Counted from the stretch's first letter, positions 33,536 through 42,099 are shown. The stretch is DNA of 43,431 nucleotides from Bacillota bacterium (GCA_023409735.1 JAEYRB010000020.1:1-43431); one strand, 5' to 3'. The notes: a model not told the origin generated them from the letters alone. Program-made: numbers and translations.

Positions 33536-33650
33536 TTTTAAATTACTTTAAGGTTACATGGCAAATGTCTTTATTAGAAAATATCTGATTACAATCCACG
33601 GCCGACCATGTTTCGTCTGTGGCATTTATACAAGTAAAGGAGTGTTTCCT

Positions 33651-34922
33651 ATGAAAGCCTGGAATATTGAGACAAAGTGTCTGCAAGAGGGTTATCAGCC
33701 TAAGAATGGCGATCCGCGCATACTTCCGGTAATACAGAGTACCACATATAAATATGACTCTACTGAGCATGTCGCCGCATTGTTCGATCAGACCGCTGAA
33801 GGTCATATGTATACGAGAATAAGCAATCCAACAGTACAGTGCGTAGAAAACAAGATAGCAGCGCTAGAGGGCGGAGTCGGAGCACTCTGCACAGCTTCCG
33901 GTCAGGCAGCCAGCATGATTGCCATCATGAATATTTGCCAGTGCGGCGACCATATAGTTGCATCAAGCACAATATATGGAGGTACCTTTAACTTATTGAA
34001 TGTAACACTTCGTAAAATGGGGCTTGAAGTTACCTTCATTGATCAGGACAGCTCTGACGATGAAATACAGAAAGCTTTCAGGCCTAACACCAAGGTACTC
34101 TTCGGTGAGACAATAGCTAATCCTAAGATAAGCGTGCTTGATGTTGAAAAATTTGCTCGTATTGCGCATAAAAACAATGTACCGTTAATCGTAGACAATA
34201 CCTTTGCAACACCGATCCTGCTGAGGCCTATAGAATATGGTGCAGATATAATTACCCATTCCACCACTAAGTACATGGACGGCCATGCCACCAGCGTGGG
34301 CGGTGCTATAGTTGATTCGGGCAATTTTGACTGGGCAAATGGCAAATTTCCCTTTATGACCGAGCCGGATGAGTCATACCACGGTATAATATACACAGAA
34401 GCATTTGGCAAAGCAGCCTATCTAGCAAAAGCCAGACTTCAATATATGCGTGATCTTGGTAGCTGTATGAGCCCAATGAATGCATTCCTCACTAACCTGG
34501 GGCTTGAAACTCTTCACCTGAGAATGGAAAGACATTCCTCCAATGCCGCTAAGGTAGCAGAGTTTCTGTCACACAGCAGCAGGGTTTTGTCTGTGAGCTA
34601 TCCTACCTTATCGGGTGATAAATACCATACACTCGCGAACAAGTACCTGCCAAATGGCTGCTCAGGCGTTATTTCCTTCAGAATAAAAGGTGGCCGCGAA
34701 GCCGCAGTTAAATTTATGGATAGTCTGAAGCTTGCTGCAATCGTGGTTCACGTAGCTGACGCAAGAACAGCGGTGCTTCATCCGGCCAGTTCAACTCATA
34801 GGCAATTGACCGATGAGCAGCTTGCTGCTGCTGGTATTGAGCCTGATATGATAAGGCTTTCTGTAGGCATCGAGAATGTAGATGACATAATTGATGATAT
34901 TAAGCAGGCGCTTGGTGATTAG
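33651..34922 (+). CDS. O-acetylhomoserine sulfhydrylase (PLP, Cys/Met metabolism)
   Basis: 423-aa gamma-family PLP enzyme that makes homocysteine (or methionine) from O-acetylhomoserine and sulfide. Signatures: PVIQSTTYKYDS, YTRISNPTVQCVENKIAALEGG, the PLP-lysine motif HSTTKYMDGHATSVGG and GSCMSPMNAFLTNLGLETL. The frame begins at 33558, but ATG 33651 follows AAAGGAG by 8 nt and starts at the family N-terminus. Length is standard. It is a single-gene unit with a long leader that includes a strong hairpin at 33487-33535. Confidence 0.93.
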   Translation: MKAWNIETKCLQEGYQPKNGDPRILPVIQSTTYKYDSTEHVAALFDQTAEGHMYTRISNPTVQCVENKIAALEGGVGALCTASGQAASMIAIMNICQCGDHIVASSTIYGGTFNLLNVTLRKMGLEVTFIDQDSSDDEIQKAFRPNTKVLFGETIANPKISVLDVEKFARIAHKNNVPLIVDNTFATPILLRPIEYGADIITHSTTKYMDGHATSVGGAIVDSGNFDWANGKFPFMTEPDESYHGIIYTEAFGKAAYLAKARLQYMRDLGSCMSPMNAFLTNLGLETLHLRMERHSSNAAKVAEFLSHSSRVLSVSYPTLSGDKYHTLANKYLPNGCSGVISFRIKGGREAAVKFMDSLKLAAIVVHVADARTAVLHPASSTHRQLTDEQLAAAGIEPDMIRLSVGIENVDDIIDDIKQALGD

Positions 34923-35107
34923 GGCTTAAGTCTGACTAAATATAACATGCAGAATCACGTGAGGACTTCTATCCACTACTCGTATGGCTATAGCTTGGTC
35001 GGAATGAATACTACATGGTGAATTACCGCGTGCTCAGCAAAAAGCCGGCATTTTACGCCACAGTTGCATTTACAATGTCAACTGAGGGCATTATACAAGC
35101 ATTATAC

Positions 35108-35130
35108 GGGGGAGTCTCTCCCCCTTTATT
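35108..35130 (+). terminator. Intrinsic terminator of the OAH sulfhydrylase gene
   Basis: GGGGGAG/CTCCCCC, 3-nt loop, followed by TTTATTT. It lies 185 nt after the stop codon. Confidence 0.75.
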
Positions 35131-35135
35131 TCTCA

Positions 35136-35164
35136 TTGACAAGGTACTTTTTATATTGTAAAAT
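35136..35164 (+). promoter_or_regulatory. Sigma-A promoter of tRNA-Ser
   Basis: TTGACA (35136-35141), 17-bp spacer, TAAAAT (35159-35164), about 45 nt upstream of the tRNA 5' end. Confidence 0.75.
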
Positions 35165-35209
35165 GGTTAAGCAGCGCAGATAGTGCTGCTATTTAATTGA
35201 CCGGAACAA

Positions 35210-35298
35210 GGAGAGTTCGCCTAGCTGGTCGAGGGCGCATGACTGGAAATCATGTATACCGCAAGGTATCCAGGGTTCGAATCCCTGACTCTCCGCCA
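35210..35298 (+). tRNA. tRNA-Ser (anticodon GGA)
   Basis: Acceptor stem GGAGAGT/ACTCTCC with discriminator G and encoded CCA. Anticodon stem CATGA/TCATG with loop CTGGAAA, anticodon GGA, reading serine codons UCC/UCU. A long class II variable arm (TACCGCAAGGTA) is present, as required for tRNA-Ser, and the T-arm is CAGGGTTCGAATCCCTG. Length 89 nt. A strong terminator follows directly. Confidence 0.97.
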
Positions 35299-35333
35299 AA
35301 CCTGCATAAATTAAGCATTTGTGCAGGTTTTTT
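35299..35333 (+). terminator. Intrinsic terminator of tRNA-Ser
   Basis: AACCTGCA/TGCAGGTT with a 14-nt loop, followed by TTTTTT, directly after the tRNA. Confidence 0.9.
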
Positions 35334-35537
35334 GATTTTCATTTTCAGCTTTTTGATAGTATTTTATAATGTTCCCTATAGACCGAACACTTTGATTTTT
35401 ATAGCCCTATATGTCAGACATTTAGATTTTTCCACTTGCTCATTACTTCGGACAGCATACTTATTTTTTGTGAAAAAGTAAAAAAAGGCAATCATTGTGC
35501 CATAAGGGTTTCGGCAAGGCGCATCAAGATTGAGCAC

Positions 35538-36349
35538 TCACTTATTTTCGAAGTTTTTAAGTATATCTTCCATATCCTTAGCAGAATAGGATGCTGTTAT
35601 TCTTTGAGGTTTACTAACGTAACTTTCTTCTTCGGTTATTACAGTTGTATAATAAGTATTGCAACGATGGTAATAATCATCTTCCACAGTGAATTTGCCC
35701 ATAAATAAGCCAAGAGGAACATATGCACCTTCAGGATAATTAAGTTTACCATCAAAGAGCTTTACTTTTTTATCCTTATATGTATCATCTGAACTATCCG
35801 TCAAGAATAGCAAAAGATTATCATCTATCCTGCTATCTACTTTATTAGTATATTTATATTTGACCAGCATATCGTTATTTATATCACTTATATCAGACAT
35901 ATGAGCTGCACTGAGACAAAACTCTTCTTCCTTTTCTTTATCCCCATTTTCTCTTCATAATTCTTTTTAGCTTCTTCATACATTGATTTTAATCGAGCAT
36001 AGCCATCCTTCTCCAGGACTGAAATAAGGGTATTTTTACTGATACTGCCCTTATAACTCTTATCTACAAGAACATCAATCTTTCTTAACAAAATACAGTT
36101 ATCCTCAAAATAACTGATACTTTTTACTGTACCGGAAACAATGTAATCAGAATCACTATACATATCACTGATCTCACTATAGATATCTGTAAGCTGCGTA
36201 TTTTTATCAATAACTTTGTCTTTAATTTTTTCTTCTGAAACTGTGAAAGGTTCTACTTTAAGAGTATTATCCAGAGATTGACTACTGCAGCCTGTCATAA
36301 GAATAACTGTACAAAATAGAAGAATCATTTTTCTGATCTTAGTTTTCAA
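35538..36349 (-). pseudogene. Lipoprotein gene with a frameshift
   Basis: The first part (start TTG 36349, GGGAG about 8 nt upstream) has a lipoprotein signal KMILLFCTVILMTGC with a clear lipobox, then an extracytoplasmic domain (DYIVSGTVKSISYFEDN). Near 35949 the frame shifts. Adding one A to the AAAA run gives a continuous protein through EKNGDKEKEEEF, AAHMSDISDINND and on to 35538 (SKPQRITASYSAKDMEDIL). As it stands two overlapping ORFs are seen (35888-36382 and 35538-35900). Either a recent frameshift or a homopolymer sequencing error. No known family recognised. Confidence 0.6.
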
Positions 36350-36382
36350 TGTTATCACTCCCTGAAAATAAGCATAATTCAT

Positions 36383-36662
36383 GGTTCGGCTTCACTAATT
36401 TAATATATTTGTGTGTGCTTGATAATTAATATTATACAAAGTATATTATGAATAATTTGTCATATACAGTCTTAATTTATTTTATACTTTACTTATTCAG
36501 CCTTAGAGTAGTTGTGTAAAAATGTTGATACCCCAATAGAACTATAAGTTCGAGTGCATCGAGGAAAACAATATGAAATTATTATCAGCATACCACTTTA
36601 TATACTTTACATTGCTGTAGTTAATTTTAATAATTACTACAAATATTTATATCAACCACATA
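36383..36662. other. Intergenic, no gene seen
   Basis: AT-rich. It contains the upstream region of the frameshifted lipoprotein gene. The plus-strand ORF at 36554-36829 has no ribosome site and runs through the hairpin series and terminator at 36663-36754, so it is not called. Confidence 0.4.
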
Positions 36663-36754
36663 TAAAAATCAGAGAGAAGCTAAAAACGCTTCTCTCCGCT
36701 TATGAGGCATCCAAAGGATGCTCAGCTGCACATGAAATGTGCATTCCATGGAAT
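36663..36754 (-). terminator. Hairpin series ending in an intrinsic terminator
   Basis: On the minus strand, 3' of the anti-sigma gene, four palindromes follow one another: ATTCCATGGAAT (36743-36754), TGCACA/TGTGCA (36727-36743), GCATCC/GGATGC (36707-36721) and the 9-bp stem GAGAGAAGC/GCTTCTCTC (36672-36696) followed by TGATTTTTATA. The last is a good terminator; the others have no assigned role. Confidence 0.7.
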
Positions 36755-36853
36755 CGGGCATTTCTCCAGCAAATGAAAAGATGGGCACTAAGTACCTCTG
36801 TGGCTTGCTTTGTTTTACTTTTTTTGTAAACAAACTGCAGCCCAAGAATGCAC

Positions 36854-37663
36854 CTAATTCACCGTTGGATTTATAAGCTCATCAATACCTTTTTCATGGA
36901 AGTACTTCGTCACAGCTGCCGGGTCCGCCTTGGATTCATCCATGGGCAGGGTAAACAGCGCATGAGGTCCCTTATAGGAATCAGTAAACGAAATTGTTCC
37001 ATCCGCGGACATGGTGAAGCTCTCATTCGAAGGTACAGATCCCTGATAGACTGCGAGATAAACTGTATGATCTGCAAACATTTCTAGGCTCTGATAGTCA
37101 AACAGGAAGTAGGCAACACCGTCTTTGACAAAGGATGAATAACCTCCACCGAGAGTCCATGCGTTGACGGCACGGGGAGCGTAGCCAGAAACTAATGGCG
37201 TAGCAACAGTTGACGTAGGGGTTTCCTCATAAGGTGTCCCGTCGCTCTGTCTCAGTGAAACCACCGCGTAGGTACGGCTTACATCAACATCCTGAGAGAA
37301 ATCCGACAGACCGGAGCCACTGACAATACCAGCCAGTGTAATGACACAGTTATCCGACTCCACGCTTTTATTGATGAGAACCGCGTTTTCTCCCTCAAAT
37401 GCTTGGGAAAGTGTTGCATCATCAAGTTCGGATGCAACATCACTTGGACGCAGCAGATATACAGCTGCAAATGCAGTAATTGAAAGAACAATAACCAAAA
37501 CGGCTACAATGGGAATAGTTCGAGTCATTCGTTTTAAATTCATTTTATTTGATTCCTTTCGTATCTCCTGTGCTGCAGCAGTGAGTTTGTTAATTGTTTT
37601 CTGCTGGAAGTCCGCATGAAATGGAATAACATCCATGGCAGCACGATAATCGTCACGATTCAT
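36854..37663 (-). CDS. Membrane-anchored anti-sigma-like protein
   Basis: 269 aa: about 47 cytosolic N-terminal residues (MNRDDYRAAMDVIPFHADFQ...), one membrane helix (IPIVAVLVIVLSITAFAAVY) and about 195 extracytoplasmic residues rich in beta-type sequence. It overlaps the ECF sigma gene by 4 nt (ATGA), the classical sigma/anti-sigma layout; its N-terminus probably binds the sigma factor, and the outer domain (DUF4179-like) senses envelope state. No enzymatic motif seen. It is followed by the hairpin series at 36663-36754. Confidence 0.7.
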   Translation of the reverse strand: MNRDDYRAAMDVIPFHADFQQKTINKLTAAAQEIRKESNKMNLKRMTRTIPIVAVLVIVLSITAFAAVYLLRPSDVASELDDATLSQAFEGENAVLINKSVESDNCVITLAGIVSGSGLSDFSQDVDVSRTYAVVSLRQSDGTPYEETPTSTVATPLVSGYAPRAVNAWTLGGGYSSFVKDGVAYFLFDYQSLEMFADHTVYLAVYQGSVPSNESFTMSADGTISFTDSYKGPHALFTLPMDESKADPAAVTKYFHEKGIDELINPTVN

Positions 37664-38142
37664 AAATCTTCCTCCTTCAGCAGCTGTTTTAGTTTTTCCC
37701 GGCCACGGGCAAGTCTGGTTCCGACCGTCGGCACAGGAAGGCGTAAAAACCTGGAAATTTCTTTAATGGAATATCCCTCGTAATAATACAGATGAATCAC
37801 AGCGCAGTATTTGTCCGGCAGTAATCTGACTGCATCAAGAAGTGTAGACGGCTCCGGTATAATACAGGCAGCCTGCTCTTCCAACAATGGCTCGGCTGAT
37901 CGGACCGAGGCCCTTCGGCGATAGTCACAGGCTGCATTAAGTGTCGTTCGAATTAGCCAGCCCTTTTCGTGCTCTGCATCATGAAACTTCGGTGCCGCTG
38001 TCAGCAGCTTCATAAAAACCTCCTGCACAACATCTTCCGCATAAGAGGGAGAAGTCAGGCGTGATGCCACCAGGTGCAAAAGCATGGAACTATACTGTCT
38101 GACAGCATGTTCAATGAATTCTTTGGTACCATCAGAATTCAA
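37660..38142 (-). CDS. ECF RNA polymerase sigma factor
   Basis: About 160 aa with region 2 (YAEDVVQEVFMKLL, KGWLIRTTLNAACDYRRR) and region 4 (LLPDKYCAVIHLYYYEGYSIKEI, VPTVGTRLARGREKLKQLL). The frame's first start codon, TTG 38151, touches the AAAGGAG ribosome site, so TTG 38142 at 9-nt spacing is preferred. Target promoters are unknown. The secreted 667-aa protein gene lies upstream, divergently oriented, beyond a REP copy, and may be a target, but no shared motif was identified. Confidence 0.85.
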   Translation of the reverse strand: MNSDGTKEFIEHAVRQYSSMLLHLVASRLTSPSYAEDVVQEVFMKLLTAAPKFHDAEHEKGWLIRTTLNAACDYRRRASVRSAEPLLEEQAACIIPEPSTLLDAVRLLPDKYCAVIHLYYYEGYSIKEISRFLRLPVPTVGTRLARGREKLKQLLKEEDL

Positions 38143-38245
38143 GTCGCTCAACTCCTTTCACTTATAACACGCATAGCACGCTCGTTATTTTTCATTATTG
38201 TACCATTTTTATTATCAAAAATAATGTGAGTCATTTTGGTGAGAT

Positions 38246-38332
38246 ATTGGGGGGCGGTTCTTTTTTGACTCAAATAAGACCTAGATAACTTAAGTCGAAC
38301 CGCTATCCAACTCATCTTATTCTTTGAACTGT
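38246..38332. repeat. Solo REP with RAYT 3'-end sequence, copy 1
   Basis: 87 nt nearly identical to 40754-40840 (about 7 differences): GGGGGGCGGTTC...GACTCAAATAAGACC...GAACCGC. Arms GCGGTTC/GAACCGC form a REP-type palindrome. The end encodes, on the minus strand, the last residues (VQRIR-stop) of a RAYT transposase. Confidence 0.7.
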
Positions 38333-38659
38333 TTTCAACTGCTTCGCTTCGGTATCTATCCTGAAACACATGCGCTACACTAAACATACTTTTTATTGTA
38401 ATAGGCTTAGCTTGTGTTAATTCTTCTCATAGACATAGAAATACTGTCTTTTGCCTCTTTAATTACAAAGTGTACATATGTCAAAAATAAAAGTAAGAAA
38501 CTAAAGGAGACCATTATAAAGGTCTGTATAATTCAGAACCATGATTCATGTCGAAAAAATCGTGCTTCATGCAGCGGACAATTTTTGCGGGAATTTTCTG
38601 ATAGAATGAGAGCAAGGATGTCATTCTACAATCAGCAGTACTTAAGGAGGAATAATGCA
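38333..38659. other. Intergenic, promoter region of the secreted protein gene
   Basis: About 330 nt between the solo REP and the 667-aa protein gene. In-frame codons run from 38414 but carry no ribosome site and no recognisable protein. The gene's promoter should lie here; no clear -35/-10 pair stands out. Confidence 0.4.
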
Positions 38660-40663
38660 ATGAAAAAAAGACTTATAGGCTTTCTGCTCGTCCTGTGTAT
38701 GATGCTGACCCAGCTGTCCGTAGTGGCGTCTGCAGCAACTGCCACACCAAGCAATACTAAATTCGTGATAAATGGCAAGCCCGTATCGGTCACGGCGGCG
38801 TACGCAATAGACAATACTAACTACTTGCAGCTTCGCGCAATCGCAGCAATGCTGAATGGTACCGCTGCGCAGTTTAATGTAAGCTGGGATGGCCAATATG
38901 CCGTGATTGAGCCAGGAAAGCTATACAACGGAACAATTACCCAAACAAGGCTTCAAAATACAACTGACGTTCGGAAGAGTGATACAAAGTTTAAGATGAA
39001 CGGCAATGTTTTTACCTTTTCAGACGCCCGATTGATTGACGGCGGTACCAACTACATTCAATTGCGTGAATTCGCACAGAAGCTATCCGGAACTGCCTCA
39101 CAGTTCAATGTATACTGGGACAGCACCAAAGGTCAGGCAGTCATCCAACCAGGCGTGGCTTACACCGGAAATGCGCCCCAAAGCGGTGGTACCACAACGA
39201 AGGGAAAAGGGGGAACCACAAGGACAATCAACATGGAGAATCTGCTTACCCTTGAAATCTCGAATACTTATGCCTATGCCCGCGTTCTTGGCTACGACCC
39301 GTCAGGTGCAACGACTGTTCACTTTGTAGTCGTTCCCGAGGGCGCAACGGTAAAATGCACGAGATATGTCCCTCCATTTGACACTCCCAATTGGCAGCAA
39401 GCAGAGTATACTATTGCACCTTATAGCGCCATATCTTTTGAGAGTGGGGCTCTGTGGCCGACAGTAACATATGCTGGCGAGTACGATGACCGCGAAACAG
39501 CTAAGCTTTCGAAGGGCGGCTCTGTCACATTAACAAACGGTAATGAGTATTATTTTAGTACAGAGACAAGTGACAAAGCGATTAAATCTAAATATGGCAA
39601 TGTCGGTGCAGCTTTTTTCATCGTAAGAATATTTGTTGTCCCCGTTGAAATAGTGGCCAAGATCGGCGGTTCCGCCCCGAAAATCGCTGAATCAAAGACT
39701 ACTCTCCAGCAGTTCTATGTTCCGTCCGGCGCCGGTTCAGCTCCGGTCACATACGTTCCAAACCCCAACGCTTTGCTGTTATCCCACGACGGTTGGTACG
39801 AGCTTATGTATGATCACGTAAATGATATTTTAAGGCTGGAAATTGATGCAAAAGGAAACGCTGAACTTCGGGGCGAAACGCCGTTTTATGTGGAAAGAAT
39901 GAGGAACAATCAGGTTACCCTGCGAATGGCGGACGGAAGGTATTTGGGAATAGACGGCACCGCAGCTAACGGGGTAAGAGCAAAGGCGGTAAGCAGTCCA
40001 TATCTTTGGAATATCTATTTTGAAAACAACGGCGGTTTTTTTGACAACAACAGGTACAGCCTGCGTCCGTCCACTAACACCGGTCTGGTACTCACTGCTT
40101 CCGGTACGATAAAGGAAGGTACACCCATAATCCTGTCAGCACAAAAAAACATGGACGCTCCCAAGAATGCAGAGTTCACATTTTTCCTGACAGATACGCC
40201 GAAATCGGTAGCCTTTGCATACACCAGTGACGAACTGGAAGACGACGGTGTTTACTACATTAAGGCTGCGAAAGACCCATGTTTTGTCATCGATGTTAAT
40301 GGTAAAAGCAAAGCGGATGGTGGAAAACTTGTTCTTTATACAAACAACGGTGGCAATCATCAAAAATTCAGGATTACCAAAGTGAAAGACAATCAATACA
40401 CCATTCAGTGTGTACATTCAGGCAAATGGTGGACAAGCAGCGGAAAAAAGGGAACGGTGCTTACACAATCCGGATCTGGAGCCGACAATAGTGCCATCAC
40501 CTTCACAATAACAAAGCATGAAGATGGAACCTACCGAATCATGGACAACAAGGGGCTTTATGTAGGCATATCCGGCGGGAAAATTGAGAACTTCACCAAT
40601 ATCATCCTGTGGACAGAGGCATCAGACGCAAGTCAGACATATATGTTTGAAAAGGCCAATTAA
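38660..40663 (+). CDS. Secreted protein: two stalk domains plus beta-trefoil lectin-like region
   Basis: 667 aa. Signal peptide (MKKRLIGFLLVLCMMLTQLS, cut near ASA/ATA at residue 25). Two copper-amine-oxidase-N/stalk-like repeats at about 33-86 and 106-165, each with NYLQLRAIA or NYIQLREFA then QFNV-WD. After a TKGKGG linker, residues about 190-345 form an unassigned beta-rich domain. Residues 375-520 and 535-665 look like two beta-trefoil, ricin-B-type modules (DGVYYIKAAKDPCFVIDV, NHQKFRITKV, YRIMDNKGLYVGI). Probably cell-surface or carbohydrate binding. The start is ATG 38660, 9 nt after AAGGAGG. Flanked on both sides by the same REP sequence. Confidence 0.8.
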   Translation: MKKRLIGFLLVLCMMLTQLSVVASAATATPSNTKFVINGKPVSVTAAYAIDNTNYLQLRAIAAMLNGTAAQFNVSWDGQYAVIEPGKLYNGTITQTRLQNTTDVRKSDTKFKMNGNVFTFSDARLIDGGTNYIQLREFAQKLSGTASQFNVYWDSTKGQAVIQPGVAYTGNAPQSGGTTTKGKGGTTRTINMENLLTLEISNTYAYARVLGYDPSGATTVHFVVVPEGATVKCTRYVPPFDTPNWQQAEYTIAPYSAISFESGALWPTVTYAGEYDDRETAKLSKGGSVTLTNGNEYYFSTETSDKAIKSKYGNVGAAFFIVRIFVVPVEIVAKIGGSAPKIAESKTTLQQFYVPSGAGSAPVTYVPNPNALLLSHDGWYELMYDHVNDILRLEIDAKGNAELRGETPFYVERMRNNQVTLRMADGRYLGIDGTAANGVRAKAVSSPYLWNIYFENNGGFFDNNRYSLRPSTNTGLVLTASGTIKEGTPIILSAQKNMDAPKNAEFTFFLTDTPKSVAFAYTSDELEDDGVYYIKAAKDPCFVIDVNGKSKADGGKLVLYTNNGGNHQKFRITKVKDNQYTIQCVHSGKWWTSSGKKGTVLTQSGSGADNSAITFTITKHEDGTYRIMDNKGLYVGISGGKIENFTNIILWTEASDASQTYMFEKAN

Positions 40664-40699
40664 AAAAGATAGAACAGCATTATTGGTTTATTGATTATT

Positions 40700-40738
40700 A
40701 AAGAGTTGGCTCAGAGTGTAGTGAGACAACTCTTTTTG
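40700..40738 (+). terminator. Intrinsic terminator of the secreted protein gene
   Basis: Perfect 9-bp stem AAAGAGTTG/CAACTCTTT with an 18-nt loop, ending in TTTTT, 37 nt after the stop codon. Confidence 0.8.
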
Positions 40739-40753
40739 AAAACTTACGGAGAC

Positions 40754-41161
40754 ATTGGGGGACGGTTCTTCTTTGACTCAAATAAGACCTAGGTAACTTA
40801 AGTCAAACTGCTATCCAATTCATCTCATTCTTTGAACTGTACTCCTGTTTACATTCAGCGCATTTGAGATACAACGAATTGATAAATCAGGTTTTTCTTT
40901 CAGGTAACGGATTAAAGATTCACATAAAGCTTTATTTTCCTTTAATCTAACTACTTGCTTGTCTATATGATGCGATTTCAAAAAATCTTTTTATGTATTC
41001 CTCACAGCTCCTTTCTTTCATCCCCCTGATCATGACATGATACGTTCCACTTTCGCTTAGATGATTTCGGCTTCTTCTTGGCATTTTTTTGCCTCCTATA
41101 AAATGGATGTAATCAACATATCATGTATAACTTCAAGAATCAATAAGGAACCGCCCCCTAT
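40754..41161. mobile_element. Deleted RAYT/IS200-like element with REP ends
   Basis: GGGGGACGGTTCTT at the left (40757-40770) is matched in inverted form by AAGGAACCGCCCCCT at the right (41147-41160). Between them, on the minus strand, lie both ends of a REP-associated tyrosine transposase but not its catalytic middle. It is non-autonomous in its present state. Its left 87 nt are nearly identical to the solo copy at 38246-38332. Confidence 0.7.
40820..41084 (-). pseudogene. RAYT (Y1/HUH) transposase, internally deleted
   Basis: From ATG 41084 the frame reads MPRRSRNHLSESGTYHVMIR, the typical RAYT N-terminus, and stops after about 45 codons. A second frame then reads HHIDKQVVRLKENKALCESL and DLSIRCISNALNVNRSTVQR to TGA at 40820, the typical C-terminal HTH. 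The catalytic HUH motif (usually GNHVHLL) and Tyr are absent, so several hundred bases have been lost. Ribosome site GGAGG is present before the ATG. Confidence 0.75.
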
Positions 41162-41173
41162 TAACTCCAATTC

Positions 41174-41707
41174 TTACCGGTCAATGTTTTTTCTCACCTT
41201 GCCCATTGCAAGGCCCAAGAGAATAGCAAACAGTGAAAACAGTGCCGCAGCTATACCAAATTGCAGCCGATCAGAGGAGGCAATATCGCTGAATAAAGCT
41301 CCTGCTGCAAAGGCGAGTGCACCAAGGAAAAATATTATAAAAGATACGGATATGGCGGCAATAAAACGCTTGTTGCGTGCTTCACGGCTGGGCGCATCGC
41401 TGAATGACTCTGGGCGCTCGTCTGTATACTTCTTGCGCCACACATGTGCGCTTGCCATCTGCCCGATATACTCCCATCCAAATTCCTCATAGGTCTGCTT
41501 ATAATCCTTCTTCGGTGCAGACTGCATATCGACTACATATCTGTATTTCCCCGGCTCCGATTTTTCAAACCGCATAGCGATGGAGCTCCATTGGCCGACC
41601 TTTACCGGATGCCAGCCTGCAGCCGCGAGTTCCTCAAACCAGCATTCGTAGTCCGCAGGAACAACATATCTCAATGCAGAACAAAAGAATACTTTACGGT
41701 TTTTCAT
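41174..41707 (-). CDS. DUF2812 membrane protein
   Basis: 177 aa. The N-terminal part has the DUF2812 pattern (YECWFEELAAAGWHPVKV, YRYVVDMQSAPKKDYKQTYEEFGWEYIG) and two C-terminal membrane helices follow (FIAAISVSFIIFFLGALAF and FGIAAALFSLFAILLGLAM). It overlaps the PadR gene by 4 nt; this PadR-DUF2812 pairing is common in Firmicutes, where the DUF2812 protein may be the regulated or sensing partner. Function is unknown. Confidence 0.85.
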   Translation of the reverse strand: MKNRKVFFCSALRYVVPADYECWFEELAAAGWHPVKVGQWSSIAMRFEKSEPGKYRYVVDMQSAPKKDYKQTYEEFGWEYIGQMASAHVWRKKYTDERPESFSDAPSREARNKRFIAAISVSFIIFFLGALAFAAGALFSDIASSDRLQFGIAAALFSLFAILLGLAMGKVRKNIDR

Positions 41708-42021
41708 AATAACGCCTCCAAATTCAAATAAATTTCCTTTATCCTTTTTGCTTCCTCCATTAATATTTGCTCTCCTATGTTTGTAATAAGGTAGAGCTTT
41801 TTGCGTTCGATTTCCCTTGTGGGGTATATCAGGCCGTCCGCTTCAAGCTTCCCCAAGCTCTGATAGATGGTACCCGCACCGAGCACGATACGCCCACCCG
41901 TTAGTTCTTTGACATGCTGCATTATTCCATAACCATGCCGTTCTTCTCTGAGCGAAAGAAGTATATACAGCATTGTTTCGCTCATAGGAATGAATCGTTT
42001 TTTAATCTTTTCAATATTCAT
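41704..42021 (-). CDS. PadR-family transcriptional regulator
   Basis: 105-aa winged-helix protein: MSETMLYILLSLREERHGYGIMQHV, then LGAGTIYQSLGKLEADGLIYP and the wing IERKKLYLITNIGEQIL. GAGAGG lies 6 nt before the ATG. The last codon overlaps the DUF2812 start (ATGA). Two palindromes upstream fit a PadR site, so it probably represses its own operon. Confidence 0.92.
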   Translation of the reverse strand: MNIEKIKKRFIPMSETMLYILLSLREERHGYGIMQHVKELTGGRIVLGAGTIYQSLGKLEADGLIYPTREIERKKLYLITNIGEQILMEEAKRIKEIYLNLEALL

Positions 42022-42049
42022 AGCACGCCTCTCTGTATCACATCAAACT

Positions 42050-42066
42050 ATATCACGTTATGATAT
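42050..42066. promoter_or_regulatory. PadR operator-like palindrome 2
   Basis: ATATCA-CGTTA-TGATAT, 6-bp arms, located downstream of the -10 box; same sequence theme as the palindrome at 42078-42090. Confidence 0.6.
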
Positions 42067-42070
42067 AAAT

Positions 42071-42099
42071 ATATTACATCACGGCGTGATATATGTCAA
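42071..42099 (-). promoter_or_regulatory. Sigma-A promoter of padR with operator in the spacer
   Basis: On the minus strand TTGACA (42099-42094), 17-bp spacer, TAATAT (42076-42071). The palindrome ATCACG-G-CGTGAT (42078-42090) sits entirely within the spacer. Confidence 0.8.

Noticed and set aside
36554..36829. Plus-strand 91-codon ORF
   Set aside because: It has no ribosome site, unlikely composition, and overlaps the terminator hairpin of the anti-sigma gene.
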